From NCBI GenBank assembly GCA_963667425.1, contig OY763407.1, positions 2,294,001-2,358,000 on the forward strand: a DNA stretch of 64,000 nt, written 5' to 3'. The position numbers were made by a program, and so were the translations under genes. Position 1 is the first letter of the stretch. Each line of letters starts with the position of its first letter. Of this stretch, positions 26,861-36,186 are shown in pieces. The notes under the pieces are model-generated. The model was not told the DNA's origin. It searched no databases and worked only from the letters and a program-made list of their open reading frames with translations. The stretch is from G963667425 sp963667425 [NCBI: bacterium]. GTDB lineage: Bacteria; UBP6; UBA1177.

Positions 26861-27892
26861 ATGAGTTATGTTGAAGATCGCGGGTTTTTAGGCATTTTGA
26901 GTTGTAACTCAGGTCATGCATTCAGTGAACTTGTAATTAATAATTTGAGTTCCCTTTACAGAAAATCAGGACGAGATGCAAGGTTCAGAATGATTGATTC
27001 CAGTGAAGTTCATTTTGCCAACGGCGAAATTAAAACTGTAATAAATGAGCCTATACGAGGTGCTGATATTTATGTTATACAGTTAATAGATGATCCTTTG
27101 TCAGATACAACGGTTAATGATAACCTTATGGCTCTTGGAACAGCTATAAATGCGGCATACAACAGTGATGCAAACAGTGTCACCGCAGTTATTCCTCAAT
27201 TTCCTAACTCAAGACAGGAAAGGAGAAAAGGGAGAGAAAGTCTTACTGCCTGCCTTGTTGCTTCATTCCTAGAAATGTGTGGAGCTAACAGGGTTTTGAC
27301 TATGGATATTCATGCCGAGGCAATTGCCGGATTTTTTAAAAAGGCAAAAATGGATAACCTGCACGCTTCAAGTGCAATAATAGATCATCTTAAAAAATCA
27401 AGAACTCTTACATATGAAACAGTTTTTGTTGCTCCTGATGTCGGTTCTGCCGAGACAGCAAGATTCTATTCAAGAGAATTACAGACAGATATGGCAATAG
27501 TAATAAAGGAAAGAGATTATTCCAAGCCATCAACAGTAATAGAAACAAGACTTGTTGGAACAGTTGCGGGAAGAGATATCATAATTATTGATGACATGAT
27601 AGCAACAGGTGGAACTCTTATCGCAGCATGTTCAAAACTTAAGGAGCTTGGCGCAAGAAGAATAGATGTTGCTGTAACTTTTCCGTTTTTTAATTCCGAA
27701 GCTGTTAACAGAATTGATGCTGCAGTTAAAGCAGGTGTAATAAATTCTGTTACAGGAACAAATGCCGTTTTCAGAGGAGATATATTTAAGGGAAAATATT
27801 CATGGTATCATGAAGTTGATGTTTCCTCACTGTTCGCCGAAGTAATATATAGAATTAATCACATGGAATCTATATCAGAAAACCTGCTTTAG
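26861..27892 (+). CDS. prs: Ribose-phosphate pyrophosphokinase (PRPP synthetase)
   Basis: A 343-residue enzyme making PRPP from ribose-5-phosphate and ATP. The sequence is divergent in the first half (PNSRQERRKG replaces the common YARQDRK), but keeps FANGEIK, the VLTMDIHAEAIAGFF metal site, VAPDVGSAETARFY, and the PRPP loop DDMIATGGTL near 245. Length is slightly above the usual 315. AAGAGG lies six bases upstream of ATG. It is paired with purC ten bases downstream, a sensible purine unit. Confidence 0.9.
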   Translation: MSYVEDRGFLGILSCNSGHAFSELVINNLSSLYRKSGRDARFRMIDSSEVHFANGEIKTVINEPIRGADIYVIQLIDDPLSDTTVNDNLMALGTAINAAYNSDANSVTAVIPQFPNSRQERRKGRESLTACLVASFLEMCGANRVLTMDIHAEAIAGFFKKAKMDNLHASSAIIDHLKKSRTLTYETVFVAPDVGSAETARFYSRELQTDMAIVIKERDYSKPSTVIETRLVGTVAGRDIIIIDDMIATGGTLIAACSKLKELGARRIDVAVTFPFFNSEAVNRIDAAVKAGVINSVTGTNAVFRGDIFKGKYSWYHEVDVSSLFAEVIYRINHMESISENLL

Positions 27893-27901
27893 GAGAAAAG
27901 C

Positions 27902-28789
27902 ATGCTTAGGATAGAAACTGTCAGAGACAAAAAAGTTCTTATGGAAAGCGAAATACCTTTTCTTAAACTTTTTCAGAAAGGAAAAGTAAGAGAAGTCTAT
28001 GAAAAAGATGATTATCTTGTAATTGTTGCCACAGATAGGATTTCAGCCTTTGATGTTATAATGAAAACAGGAATTCCTTTAAAAGGTGCCTATCTTACGG
28101 CTCAAAGTTCCAAGTGGTTTAGGGAAATAGAAAAAGCAGGCTGGAAGACACACTTTATTTCTGATGATCTTAATGAGATAGCAGATATAATAAAAGAACC
28201 TGAATTAAAAAAAATAGAATGGCTTAAAGGGAGGGTTATGCTCGGTAAAAAGGCAAAGCCTCTTCCAATAGAAGCTGTTTGCAGGTTCAGAGTTTTCGGT
28301 TCTGCACTTTCCGCACTTAAAGATGGTTCATGGATATGGGATGCTGTAGAACTTGAAGATAAACTTGAATCAGGAGTGAGAATAAAAAACGGTCCAATTT
28401 TTACTCCAACAGAAAAATCTGAAACTGATGATAAAATAACTTTTGAGCAGATGACCAAAATGATTGGTGAAGAAACATCTTTAAAAGTTAAGAAAGGAAC
28501 CTGTGAAATATTTGAATACTGTAATAAGCTTGCAGAAAAAGAGATGTCATTTGAAATTGCTGACGGGAAAATAGAGTGGGGCTTTATAGATGATGAACTT
28601 GCCGTTATAGATGAAGCTTTTACATCTGATTCTGCCCGTTTTATTCCTGACAAATCAAAAGAAGCTTTCAGACAGTGGCTTGTTTCAAATAATTATAAAG
28701 GCAAAAGTGTTGAAATTCCTGAAGCTATAGCATTTGAAGTATCTGATCTTTACAGATCGCAATGCTTACAGATGGGTATAGAAATATAA
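27902..28789 (+). CDS. purC: SAICAR synthetase
   Basis: A 295-residue phosphoribosylaminoimidazole-succinocarboxamide synthase of the longer, ADE1-like form. It has KGKVREVYEKDD, ATDRISAFDVIM, the GRVMLGKKAKPLPIEAV region with RFRVFGSALSAL, and DEAFTSDSARF near the C-terminus. It ligates aspartate to CAIR. AGGAG seven bases upstream and a ten-base gap from prs indicate one operon. No truncation is seen. Confidence 0.93.
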   Translation: MLRIETVRDKKVLMESEIPFLKLFQKGKVREVYEKDDYLVIVATDRISAFDVIMKTGIPLKGAYLTAQSSKWFREIEKAGWKTHFISDDLNEIADIIKEPELKKIEWLKGRVMLGKKAKPLPIEAVCRFRVFGSALSALKDGSWIWDAVELEDKLESGVRIKNGPIFTPTEKSETDDKITFEQMTKMIGEETSLKVKKGTCEIFEYCNKLAEKEMSFEIADGKIEWGFIDDELAVIDEAFTSDSARFIPDKSKEAFRQWLVSNNYKGKSVEIPEAIAFEVSDLYRSQCLQMGIEI

Positions 28790-28897
28790 GAATCAGCTTC
28801 AATCTATCTTGTTAAAATAGTCTCATTTATTTAAATAATTTGCATTTCAAATTAATTATTATACAGTTAGGTATGTTTTATTGTTAACGAGGCTCAA

Positions 28898-29953
28898 ATG
28901 AAAAAGATTTTCCTGCTTTTTCTTATCTTTTTATTCTTTTCGGTGAAAGCGTATGAATTCAAACATTCTCTTCTTCCTGAAGAGTTGCCTCCTAAAAAAA
29001 TAGAAACATTTGAATATGCGCCATATACCGTTCCTGAATTTGGATTAGAGTTATTAGCAATGCTTGGAACATGGGTTATAAATCCTTTTGCAGGTTTGTG
29101 GTTTCTGGAAATGATTCTTGATGACGCTACACCAGAATTTTTATCTGTTTTTCCAGCAACGAGTACTTTTGGGATTGTTCTTACAGGTAATCTTGTTTTT
29201 AAAAAACATGGTTCTTTTTTGGCAAGTGTAGGTGGTGCTTATGCTACATTTCTTCCTTTCTACTCTCTAGCTTTTGTGGCAAAAAATATTTCAGATAATC
29301 CTGATCTTGCCGCTACTTTTACAAAAACTTCTTTTATGATGATTCCTGTCGGTGGATTTTTAGGATATGTTTCAAGTCAGAAAGAGAGGCAATTTGATAG
29401 CGGTTCACTTTGGACGGATGTTGGAGGAACTCTTTTAGGCGGGATTGCGGGAATGGCTTCATTTACAGGTATAAGCAAAAAAGAGTTTAAAAAACATCCT
29501 AATTTTTATGCTCTTACAGTTTTGGGTTCTACAATTCTAGGCAGCGGAGCAGGACTTTCTCTATCAAGGACTTTTATAGCAGATGAGCCTGATAATGCAG
29601 GAACCTGGCTTGGTGTTTTTGGAGGAACAATTATAGGTGCCGGACTTTTTTATCTCTTGTCTGTTATTCCTGATAAAAATCATGAATCTGAGGAAGAAGA
29701 GGATTATACCATTGTTATTTTCACTGATTACGATGATGTATATTCCATTGGAGGTTCTATAATTATTGGTGCTGTTCTTGGAACAATTATTGGTTATGCT
29801 ATTACTCACACCACAGTTCCAGGAAGAGAAACAGGTAAAAAAGCCAATATTTCAATGACACTGCTTCCTCCAACAGTATTTCCTGAAAGGGTTCCGTTTA
29901 TAGAAAAAAAATTTACCAGCTGGAGTATCTTAAATCTTAGTGTAAATTTCTAG
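28898..29953 (+). CDS. Paralogous Gly-rich secreted/membrane protein, copy A
   Basis: A 351-residue member of a three-copy family that I do not recognise. A signal peptide (about 1-18) precedes YEFKHSLLPEE. Several Gly/Ala-rich hydrophobic segments are spread through the sequence, with conserved blocks GYVSSQKERQFDSGS, IADEPDNAGTWLG (after residue 225) and ITHTTVPGRE. The C-terminus is LLPP...PFIEKKFTSWSILNL. Unlike copy C, it has an acidic insertion (ESEEEEDY) near 265. The alternation of short hydrophobic segments suggests a membrane or glycine-zipper protein. Copy B starts ten bases downstream. 108 bases separate it from purC. Confidence 0.7.
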   Translation: MKKIFLLFLIFLFFSVKAYEFKHSLLPEELPPKKIETFEYAPYTVPEFGLELLAMLGTWVINPFAGLWFLEMILDDATPEFLSVFPATSTFGIVLTGNLVFKKHGSFLASVGGAYATFLPFYSLAFVAKNISDNPDLAATFTKTSFMMIPVGGFLGYVSSQKERQFDSGSLWTDVGGTLLGGIAGMASFTGISKKEFKKHPNFYALTVLGSTILGSGAGLSLSRTFIADEPDNAGTWLGVFGGTIIGAGLFYLLSVIPDKNHESEEEEDYTIVIFTDYDDVYSIGGSIIIGAVLGTIIGYAITHTTVPGRETGKKANISMTLLPPTVFPERVPFIEKKFTSWSILNLSVNF

Positions 29954-29962
29954 GAGAGCTGA

Positions 29963-31060
29963 ATGAAAAAAATAATATTTGTTTCTTTAATCTTTTTTTC
30001 TTTTTATCTGCTTTCCTATTCTCACAATTTTAATGTAAATGGTTTTATGGCAGAATCTTTGGATAATGATGATAGTTCTTTGTTAAAAAATGATAATTTT
30101 TCTCAATCGCTTTCTCTTTTGCCTGATGAGTCGAAGAATATATATGCGCCTTACTCAGGTAAAGAATTTGTTGCTGAGACATTCACAGTTGGATTTTTAA
30201 CAGCGATAAGTTTTATTCCTTTTTATAATGCTCAAAAGAATATTGATGAGAGTAATTTGGGTGAGGATTTTAATTCTGTTTTAATGACTTCTTTTTTACT
30301 TCCTTTATATACAATTAGCGCCCCTTTGCTGGTTTATTTGATAGGAAACTTTAGCTTTAAAAGGGATGGTTACTTTCTTGCCGCATATGCTGGAGAATTA
30401 GTTGTTACCTTTCCTTTTGGTCTTGCTACTAAAGCTGTTAAAGATAAGGAAGTTTTCAACTCTCTTATAACTGCAATGGTGGTTTCTCTCCCTTTCGGTA
30501 TTATGCTTGGTTATGTTTCTTCTCAGAATGTCAGGCAGTTTGATTCGGGCTCTCTTTTAAATAATGCTTCAAGTATTTTTATAACGGGTGCTGCCGGTAT
30601 TGCTCTTGTAGACTTTACAAGAACAACATCTCTTGGTGAAAGATCTCTTCTTCATGCCGCTCCAGCTTTTGCTGCTGTAACAGCAGGGGCAGCACTTTCG
30701 CTTCTTATTTCAAGGAATCTTATAGCGGATGAGCCAGATAATGCAGGAACATGGGGCGGTGTTTTAGGTGGTACGCTTATTGGCGCCACTGCAGGTTTTC
30801 TGGTTGGAGGAGGTATTAAGCTTATAAGAGGAGACAGTTATTTAAAAGAAACCGCACCTGTTGCTGTTCTTTTTGGTGCGCTAATTGGAAACCTTGCAGG
30901 ATTTGCTCTTACTCACACAACTGTTCCAGGGAAAGAAAATGCAACAAAAGAACTTGTTTCGTTAAAAATACTTCCTCCGACAGTTAATTATGAAAGAATT
31001 CCGATAATAGAAAAGAAGTTTACCAGCTGGAATATTTTAAATTTAGAGCTAAAGTTCTGA
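29963..31060 (+). CDS. Paralogous Gly-rich secreted/membrane protein, copy B
   Basis: A 365-residue paralogue of the preceding gene. Signal peptide about 1-20. It shares GYVSSQNVRQFDSGSL, LIADEPDNAGTWGG, LTHTTVPGKE and the closing LPPTVNYERIP-FTSWNILNL block. The N-terminal 100 residues are most divergent between copies, so the conserved core is the C-terminal 200 residues. Tandem arrangement with copy A (10-base gap) suggests duplication. It ends exactly where pdxJ on the other strand ends, with no spacer. Confidence 0.7.
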   Translation: MKKIIFVSLIFFSFYLLSYSHNFNVNGFMAESLDNDDSSLLKNDNFSQSLSLLPDESKNIYAPYSGKEFVAETFTVGFLTAISFIPFYNAQKNIDESNLGEDFNSVLMTSFLLPLYTISAPLLVYLIGNFSFKRDGYFLAAYAGELVVTFPFGLATKAVKDKEVFNSLITAMVVSLPFGIMLGYVSSQNVRQFDSGSLLNNASSIFITGAAGIALVDFTRTTSLGERSLLHAAPAFAAVTAGAALSLLISRNLIADEPDNAGTWGGVLGGTLIGATAGFLVGGGIKLIRGDSYLKETAPVAVLFGALIGNLAGFALTHTTVPGKENATKELVSLKILPPTVNYERIPIIEKKFTSWNILNLELKF

Positions 31061-31780
31061 TTATTCCGAGATTATTTTTATCATATCTCTGACGGCTGCT
31101 TCAAATCCTGTAAAAAGTGCTCTTGAAACAATAGAATGACCTATATTAAATTCATCAATTTCATCAATTTCGACAAGTCTTTTAGCATTCTCGTAATTGA
31201 TTCCGTGTCCGATATGAGTCTTTAAACCTTTGGAAACTGCAAATTTAGAGGCTTCTTCAATTATTTTAGCAAAATGTTCAGCTTCCTTTTTATTTTTTGC
31301 TTCAGAATATCTTCCTGAATTTATTTCTATTGCATCAACTTCAAGTTCAAGAGCTTTTTCTATCTGATTTTTATCCGCATCAATGAAAAGACTTACCTCT
31401 ATTCCGGAATCTTTTAGATCTTTACAGTATTTTTTGAGAAAACTGTTAGCAGGATGAAGCAGATCAAGCCCGCCTTCGGTTGTAAGTTCCGCTCTTTTCT
31501 CAGGAACAAGTGTACATGAATCAGGAAGATATTTAAGAGCCATCTCTTTTAACTCTTCTGTTGCAGCCATTTCAAGATTAAGCTTAATATTAATGGTTTT
31601 TTTCATAACTTCAAGATCTCTTTCCTGTGTGTGCCTTCTATCTTCTCTTATGTGCAGTGTTATATTGTCTGCGCCTGCCTGTTCGGCAATCATTGCTGCA
31701 AAAACAGGATCAGGATATGAACCAAGTCTAGCCTGACGGATTGTAGCCACATGGTCAATGTTTACTCCAAGTCTGTGCAT
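31061..31780 (-). CDS. pdxJ: Pyridoxine 5'-phosphate synthase
   Basis: A 239-residue TIM barrel that condenses 1-deoxyxylulose-5-P with 3-amino-2-oxopropyl phosphate to make PNP. It begins RLGVNIDHVATIRQARLG with the catalytic His, then ADNITLHIREDRRH, the Glu of EINSGRYSEA, GLKTHIGHGINYEN and EFNIGHSIVSRAL. GGAGG lies eight bases upstream. It stands alone, convergent with copy B and divergent from copy C, thus splitting the paralogue cluster. Confidence 0.95.
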   Translation of the reverse strand: MHRLGVNIDHVATIRQARLGSYPDPVFAAMIAEQAGADNITLHIREDRRHTQERDLEVMKKTINIKLNLEMAATEELKEMALKYLPDSCTLVPEKRAELTTEGGLDLLHPANSFLKKYCKDLKDSGIEVSLFIDADKNQIEKALELEVDAIEINSGRYSEAKNKKEAEHFAKIIEEASKFAVSKGLKTHIGHGINYENAKRLVEIDEIDEFNIGHSIVSRALFTGFEAAVRDMIKIISE

Positions 31781-31964
31781 TTCATGAACCTCCGTTTGTT
31801 AACACGCCCGATTATAGAATTTATTTTGTCTCTAATCAATAAAATGTGATTTTACATATAAAAACAGGTATCATGGTTAAAAATGTATGCTTTTGTTTCC
31901 AATAACTTGCTTTTATTTTACCACTGTTGTAGATTTGCACATGTTTTAAGAAAAAAGGTTGATT

Positions 31965-32969
31965 ATGAAAAAGATAGTTACATTGTGTTTGATATTCTTT
32001 TCATTAAATCTATTTGCATATGAGTTCAGTCATTCACTTTTATCAGAAAAGGAACAAAGTAAAGAAAAGAATGAATTTACTATAATTCCTGAAACAATAG
32101 AATATTCTCCTTATAAAGGAGGAGAGTTTCTACTGGAAAGCCTTGCTATCACAGTTATAACTATTTTTAGCATTTTTGGTGCAAAAGAGGATGGTATTTA
32201 TATTTCAGCTATGGTTTCTCCACTTGCAGCTTCTTTTGTAGGAAACAAAATTTTTGATAGAGAAGGTTCTACTGTGGGTGGTTATTTAGGATTTTTTACT
32301 CTGTATGGAGCTTACGCTTTGGGTTCATTAATAAATAACGGAGATGATACTAAATCAGACAATTTTATGTTTTTAAGTATTTTTTCTATTCCGGTAGGTG
32401 TAGTTATGGGAAATGCCATTTCTCAGAAAAAGAGCCAGTTTGACAGATGTTCACTGGTTTTTAATACGTTGGGAACTATAGCAGGAACTATCTTTGGTTT
32501 AAATATCACCTCGGAAATAAAAGAGGCTCCTTTTTATAAAGATGATTCATATAAATATTATCTTCCAGTTCTTTTATCAACTACGTTATCATCAATGGCG
32601 TTTCTTTCAATTTCCAGGAATCTTATTGCAGATGAGCCTGATAATGCTGGAACATATCTTGGCATTGGGCTTGGAACTCTATTTGGAGGTTTGCTGGGAA
32701 CAGGATTGGCAAGAGTTCTGGTAAAAAATAATACCGAAGATTCATATCAGGAGCTTGTTTATCCTGTAGGTGCAGGTATTGGAGCATTACTTGGGAGCAT
32801 TGCCGGTTTTGCAATAAGTCACACGACAGTTCCTGGAAGAGAGATGAAAAAGGAGAAAGAGTCAATTTCTGTAACACTTTTGCCACCATCTATGACACCG
32901 GAAAAAGTTCCTTTCATTGAAAAAAGATTTAACAGCTGGAGCATACTTAATTTAAAAATAAGTTTTTAA
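31965..32969 (+). CDS. Paralogous Gly-rich secreted/membrane protein, copy C
   Basis: A 334-residue third copy. It starts at ATG 31965, with AAGG eight bases upstream; an in-frame TTG at 31959 is less likely. Signal peptide about 1-18, then YEFSHSLLSE as in copy A. Shared blocks are SQKKSQFDRCSL (one Cys replaces Gly), SRNLIADEPDNAGTYLG, ISHTTVPGRE and LLPPSMTPEKVPFIEKRFNSWSILNL. It overlaps the convergent serine hydrolase by 4 bases. A 178-184 base spacer from pdxJ presumably holds its promoter. No known family is recognised. Confidence 0.7.
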   Translation: MKKIVTLCLIFFSLNLFAYEFSHSLLSEKEQSKEKNEFTIIPETIEYSPYKGGEFLLESLAITVITIFSIFGAKEDGIYISAMVSPLAASFVGNKIFDREGSTVGGYLGFFTLYGAYALGSLINNGDDTKSDNFMFLSIFSIPVGVVMGNAISQKKSQFDRCSLVFNTLGTIAGTIFGLNITSEIKEAPFYKDDSYKYYLPVLLSTTLSSMAFLSISRNLIADEPDNAGTYLGIGLGTLFGGLLGTGLARVLVKNNTEDSYQELVYPVGAGIGALLGSIAGFAISHTTVPGREMKKEKESISVTLLPPSMTPEKVPFIEKRFNSWSILNLKISF

Positions 32970-33925
32970 TTTAATAGTTCATCAAATATGGCGGAGCGAT
33001 ATTCTTTTATAAGTCTTTTTGAATTTTCATCATCTTTTATATGTGTTCTGTTTGTGAGAAGAACAGCAATGTTTCTTTTTTTTATATCAATAGCGAAGGC
33101 AGTTCCTGTGTAACCTAAATGTCCTCTTATATTTTGGTTTGGTTTTGTTCCATAGTTGCTCGGCAGGAGCGTTATTCTGTCAAAACCTATTCCTTCTGAA
33201 ATGTTAGATATAAAGAACTCTTTGCTTAATAAATTTTTTAAATAAGTTACAATATCTTTTGCTGAAGAGAACAGTCCTGAATGCCCGGCTTTGCCAAACA
33301 GATACCAGCAATTGTCATCTTCGACTTCGCTGTCACAAATTTTTTGTCTTGGCTTTGAAAAGCCTGTTTTTACACATTTTTCTTTTGGATTAAAAATAAT
33401 TTTGCTTGATGGAGATATTTCATTTAAAAATGATGACCATATTTCATTAAGATTCTTTTTAAATAGATTCTCAAGCAGAAATCCAAGTAAAATGAAGTTC
33501 AGATCACTGTAAACCGGAAGATTATCATTTATGGTTTCATTAATTCTTTTGATTATTTCTGTTTTTGAGTTTTTCTGTGATATGCGCTCTTTTTCAAAAA
33601 AAGGAAGCCATGCCGGAAATCCTGATCTGTGAGATAAGAGATCTTGAACAGGAATTGAATGGTTCATTTCCGGCAAAAATTTATCTAAAGTATCTAATGG
33701 GCTAATTTCTTTGTCATAAAACAGTTTATAGTAAACTGGTGCTATAAAAAGAGCTTTTGTAAGTGATGCAAGATCAAAAAGAGTTTTGTGGGTTATTTTT
33801 TCGCTCAAGGAACTGTCAATGCAGCCTGTAAAAAAAGAGAAGTTTTTATCTCCTTCTGATTCTATCTGACACGCTGAAAAAAGCGGAATTGTTAAATATT
33901 TTTCAGTAACTTTATTTATACTCAT
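32966..33925 (-). CDS. Serine beta-lactamase-like hydrolase (class C/PBP4-type fold)
   Basis: A 319-residue serine hydrolase of the beta-lactamase/transpeptidase-like family. The catalytic Ser-x-x-Lys is SLTK (about 52-55), preceded by FDLAS. The Tyr motif appears as YSDLNFILLG near 145, and a GHLGYTGTAF segment near 280 stands for the KTG-like motif. There is no signal peptide or membrane segment, so a cytoplasmic location is predicted, unusual for a peptidoglycan enzyme. Substrate could be an ester or a small peptide; no antibiotic role is implied. Stands alone, downstream of the ior terminator. Confidence 0.82.
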   Translation of the reverse strand: MSINKVTEKYLTIPLFSACQIESEGDKNFSFFTGCIDSSLSEKITHKTLFDLASLTKALFIAPVYYKLFYDKEISPLDTLDKFLPEMNHSIPVQDLLSHRSGFPAWLPFFEKERISQKNSKTEIIKRINETINDNLPVYSDLNFILLGFLLENLFKKNLNEIWSSFLNEISPSSKIIFNPKEKCVKTGFSKPRQKICDSEVEDDNCWYLFGKAGHSGLFSSAKDIVTYLKNLLSKEFFISNISEGIGFDRITLLPSNYGTKPNQNIRGHLGYTGTAFAIDIKKRNIAVLLTNRTHIKDDENSKRLIKEYRSAIFDELLN

Positions 33926-33936
33926 TTCTATACTGA

Positions 33937-33963
33937 AAAACTCCGGCTAAATGCCGGAGTTTT
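33937..33963 (-). terminator. Rho-independent terminator of iorA-iorB
   Basis: An 11-bp stem (AAAACTCCGGC pairing with GCCGGAGTTTT) with a 5-base loop lies 21 bases downstream of the iorB stop, followed on the minus strand by a T-run. It separates iorAB from the downstream serine hydrolase gene. The stem is A/T at its base, so weak bidirectional action is possible. Confidence 0.9.
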
Positions 33964-33983
33964 AATCAAAATGGTTTTAAATT

Positions 33984-34565
33984 TTAGCAGTTTTCTTCTG
34001 CAAATTTTCTTCCTGCTCTAAGACATTTAAGATTTTTTTCTATAATCTCTTCGCCTTTGCTTGCAAATGTTGCTTTAATACCTTCTTCAAATTTGTTAAA
34101 TGGTATTTCCATAAAATATGATGCGGCTCCAGCCATAACCATGTTCATTCCTCTAGGATTTCCAAGGTCTTTAGCAATTGAATCTGCATCCATAAGTAGT
34201 GAACCTTTAACATTTTTGATTTCTTTAACAACATCTTCGTCCTGAGGATAGTTTGATATGTTTTTAAAGGGAGTGCTGTTTGTTATAAGTCGTCCTTTCC
34301 CGGAAAGGTATGGAAGATAACGGAGAGACTCCATTGGTTCAACTGAAAGTATTATATCGGCACCATTTATCGGAACGAGATCTGAAAAAATTTCTTTGTC
34401 TGAAAGTCTTAAATGGGATTGAACATCTCCTCCACGCTGACTCATTCCGTGAACTTCAGCCTGTTTGAGGTAAAGACCTGCATCAAGTGCAGCATCTCCG
34501 ATAACTTTTGCAATTGAGAGGATTCCCTGTCCACCGACTCCGGCAAGAATTATATCATATTTCAT
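33984..34565 (-). CDS. iorB: Indolepyruvate:ferredoxin oxidoreductase, beta subunit
   Basis: A 193-residue gamma-type pyruvate-ferredoxin-oxidoreductase domain that partners IorA. GVGGQGILSIAKVIG begins the fold, followed by VHGMSQRGGDVQSHLR, both standard for IorB. The complex decarboxylates aryl pyruvates made from aromatic amino acids and reduces ferredoxin, giving aryl-acetyl-CoA. It lies one base after iorA and is followed by a strong terminator, so iorAB is a two-gene unit. Confidence 0.93.
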   Translation of the reverse strand: MKYDIILAGVGGQGILSIAKVIGDAALDAGLYLKQAEVHGMSQRGGDVQSHLRLSDKEIFSDLVPINGADIILSVEPMESLRYLPYLSGKGRLITNSTPFKNISNYPQDEDVVKEIKNVKGSLLMDADSIAKDLGNPRGMNMVMAGAASYFMEIPFNKFEEGIKATFASKGEEIIEKNLKCLRAGRKFAEENC

Positions 34566-34566
34566 A

Positions 34567-36186
34567 TTATGCCTCCCTGTTTTTATTTGCAGATTTTGTT
34601 TTTCTTCTTAAGGTCTGCATACATTCTCTTTGAGGAATGATAACTGAAACGCCATTGTATTCAAGCTCTTCCTTTATTATGTTTACAAATTCATCATGTT
34701 TTGGCTTTACAGGATTTACAATTCTTATATGATCTTCTTCAACACCAAGACCTTTTACTATCTTCACAAGTCTGGTTTCAGCGTGTGATTTCTGTCCGCC
34801 TGTCATTCCTGTTGTTGAATTGTCAACAATAAAAACAATAATGTTTGTCTTTTCTATAACTGCATCTAAAAGACCGGTCATTCCGCTGTGGCAGAATGTT
34901 GAATCTCCGATAACTGCGCAAGCTGGAAAAAGCCCTGCATCGGCCGCACCTTTTGCCATTGTTATTGATGCGCCCATATCTACACATGAGTTTATTGCTT
35001 CAAAAGGAGGAAGTGCTCCAAGTGTGTAGCAGCCTATATCTGAAAAAACGTGTCCGTCACCGTAAACAGCCTTTATTGCTTCGTTGATTGCGTTATATGT
35101 GTCAATGTGACTGCATCCAACGCAAAGTGCCGGAGGTCTTCCTGCAACGATAGAAGGAATTTCTTTAGGAGCATCAACTTTTTTTCCAAGTGCAACTGCA
35201 ACAGCTGAAGGGGTAAGTTCTCCGTCTCTTGGGAGCTCACCGCTCATTCTTCCCTTTATTTTTCCGCTCTCATCAAGAAGTCCTCTTATCATTTCTTCAA
35301 CAAGAGGCATTCCTTCTTCAAGAATAAGTATTTCATCACATTCTTCCATGAGCTTTTTTACTGATTTTGTCGGAACAGGATACTGACTTATCTTTAATAC
35401 AGGATACGGACATTCTTCGTTGACATAGTTTTCCATAAGATAATTGTAGCCTATACCGCATGCTATAATTCCAAGTGTCTTGTCTGAAGCGTCAATATAC
35501 TTGTTATATTTAGATATTTCAGATTCATGTTCAAGAAGTGCCTGCTTTTTAAGAAGGTTTGCATATCTTTTTCTTGCTATTGCAGGAAGAAGGACAAACT
35601 GTCTTCCATCTTTTGGAAGCGCAAGTTCGTTTTGTTTTACAGATTCATTTACAACAACTCCTGATCTTGAATGTGCAAGCCTTGTCGTTATTCTCATTAA
35701 AACAGGGAGTTCATATTTTTCTGAAAGCTCAAAACCGTCTTTCATCATGTTATATGCTTCCTGCTGATTTGAAGGTTCCATTATAGGGATAAATGAAAAT
35801 TTGCCGTAGAACCTTGAATCCTGCTCATTTTGTGAAGAATGCATTGACGGATCATCTGCACTTACAACAATAAGTCCACCGTTTACTCCTGTAACACCTG
35901 AATTTACAAAAGCATCAGCTGCTACATTAAGTCCAACATGCTTCATGCATGCCATTGCTCTTTTTCCGGCATAAGACATTCCAAGAGCTGATTCAACAGC
36001 TGTTTTTTCATTTGCCGACCAGTCAGAATGGATTTTTCTTTCTTTGGCAGCTTTTGATTCCTGAATATATTCAGTAATTTCTGTAGAAGGGGTTCCAGGG
36101 TAAGCGTAAACACCTGAAAGTCCTGCATCAATAGCGCCCTGTGCAATTGCTTCATCGCCAAGCAACATTACTTTTTTTTCTGTCAC
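34567..36186 (-). CDS. iorA: Indolepyruvate:ferredoxin oxidoreductase alpha subunit without C-terminal ferredoxin domain
   Basis: About 539 residues. The N-terminal pyrimidine-like domain begins LLGDEAIAQGAIDAG, with YPGTPSTE. The TPP domain has CVGCSH, IGDSTFCHSG and DNSTTGMTGGQ. The usual IorA is about 600 residues and ends with two CxxCxxC ferredoxin clusters; this one stops shortly after VIIPQREC, so that domain is absent. Electrons must leave another way or through a separate ferredoxin. The start is GTG 36184-36186 with GGAGG (36192-36196) five bases upstream, rather than an in-frame TTG at 36198. Confidence 0.88.
   Translation of the reverse strand: MTEKKVMLLGDEAIAQGAIDAGLSGVYAYPGTPSTEITEYIQESKAAKERKIHSDWSANEKTAVESALGMSYAGKRAMACMKHVGLNVAADAFVNSGVTGVNGGLIVVSADDPSMHSSQNEQDSRFYGKFSFIPIMEPSNQQEAYNMMKDGFELSEKYELPVLMRITTRLAHSRSGVVVNESVKQNELALPKDGRQFVLLPAIARKRYANLLKKQALLEHESEISKYNKYIDASDKTLGIIACGIGYNYLMENYVNEECPYPVLKISQYPVPTKSVKKLMEECDEILILEEGMPLVEEMIRGLLDESGKIKGRMSGELPRDGELTPSAVAVALGKKVDAPKEIPSIVAGRPPALCVGCSHIDTYNAINEAIKAVYGDGHVFSDIGCYTLGALPPFEAINSCVDMGASITMAKGAADAGLFPACAVIGDSTFCHSGMTGLLDAVIEKTNIIVFIVDNSTTGMTGGQKSHAETRLVKIVKGLGVEEDHIRIVNPVKPKHDEFVNIIKEELEYNGVSVIIPQRECMQTLRRKTKSANKNREA

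Noticed and set aside
32966-33925. A beta-lactamase resistance gene
   Set aside because: It has the fold motifs but no signal peptide, and the Lys-Thr-Gly-type motif differs; a general serine hydrolase is safer.
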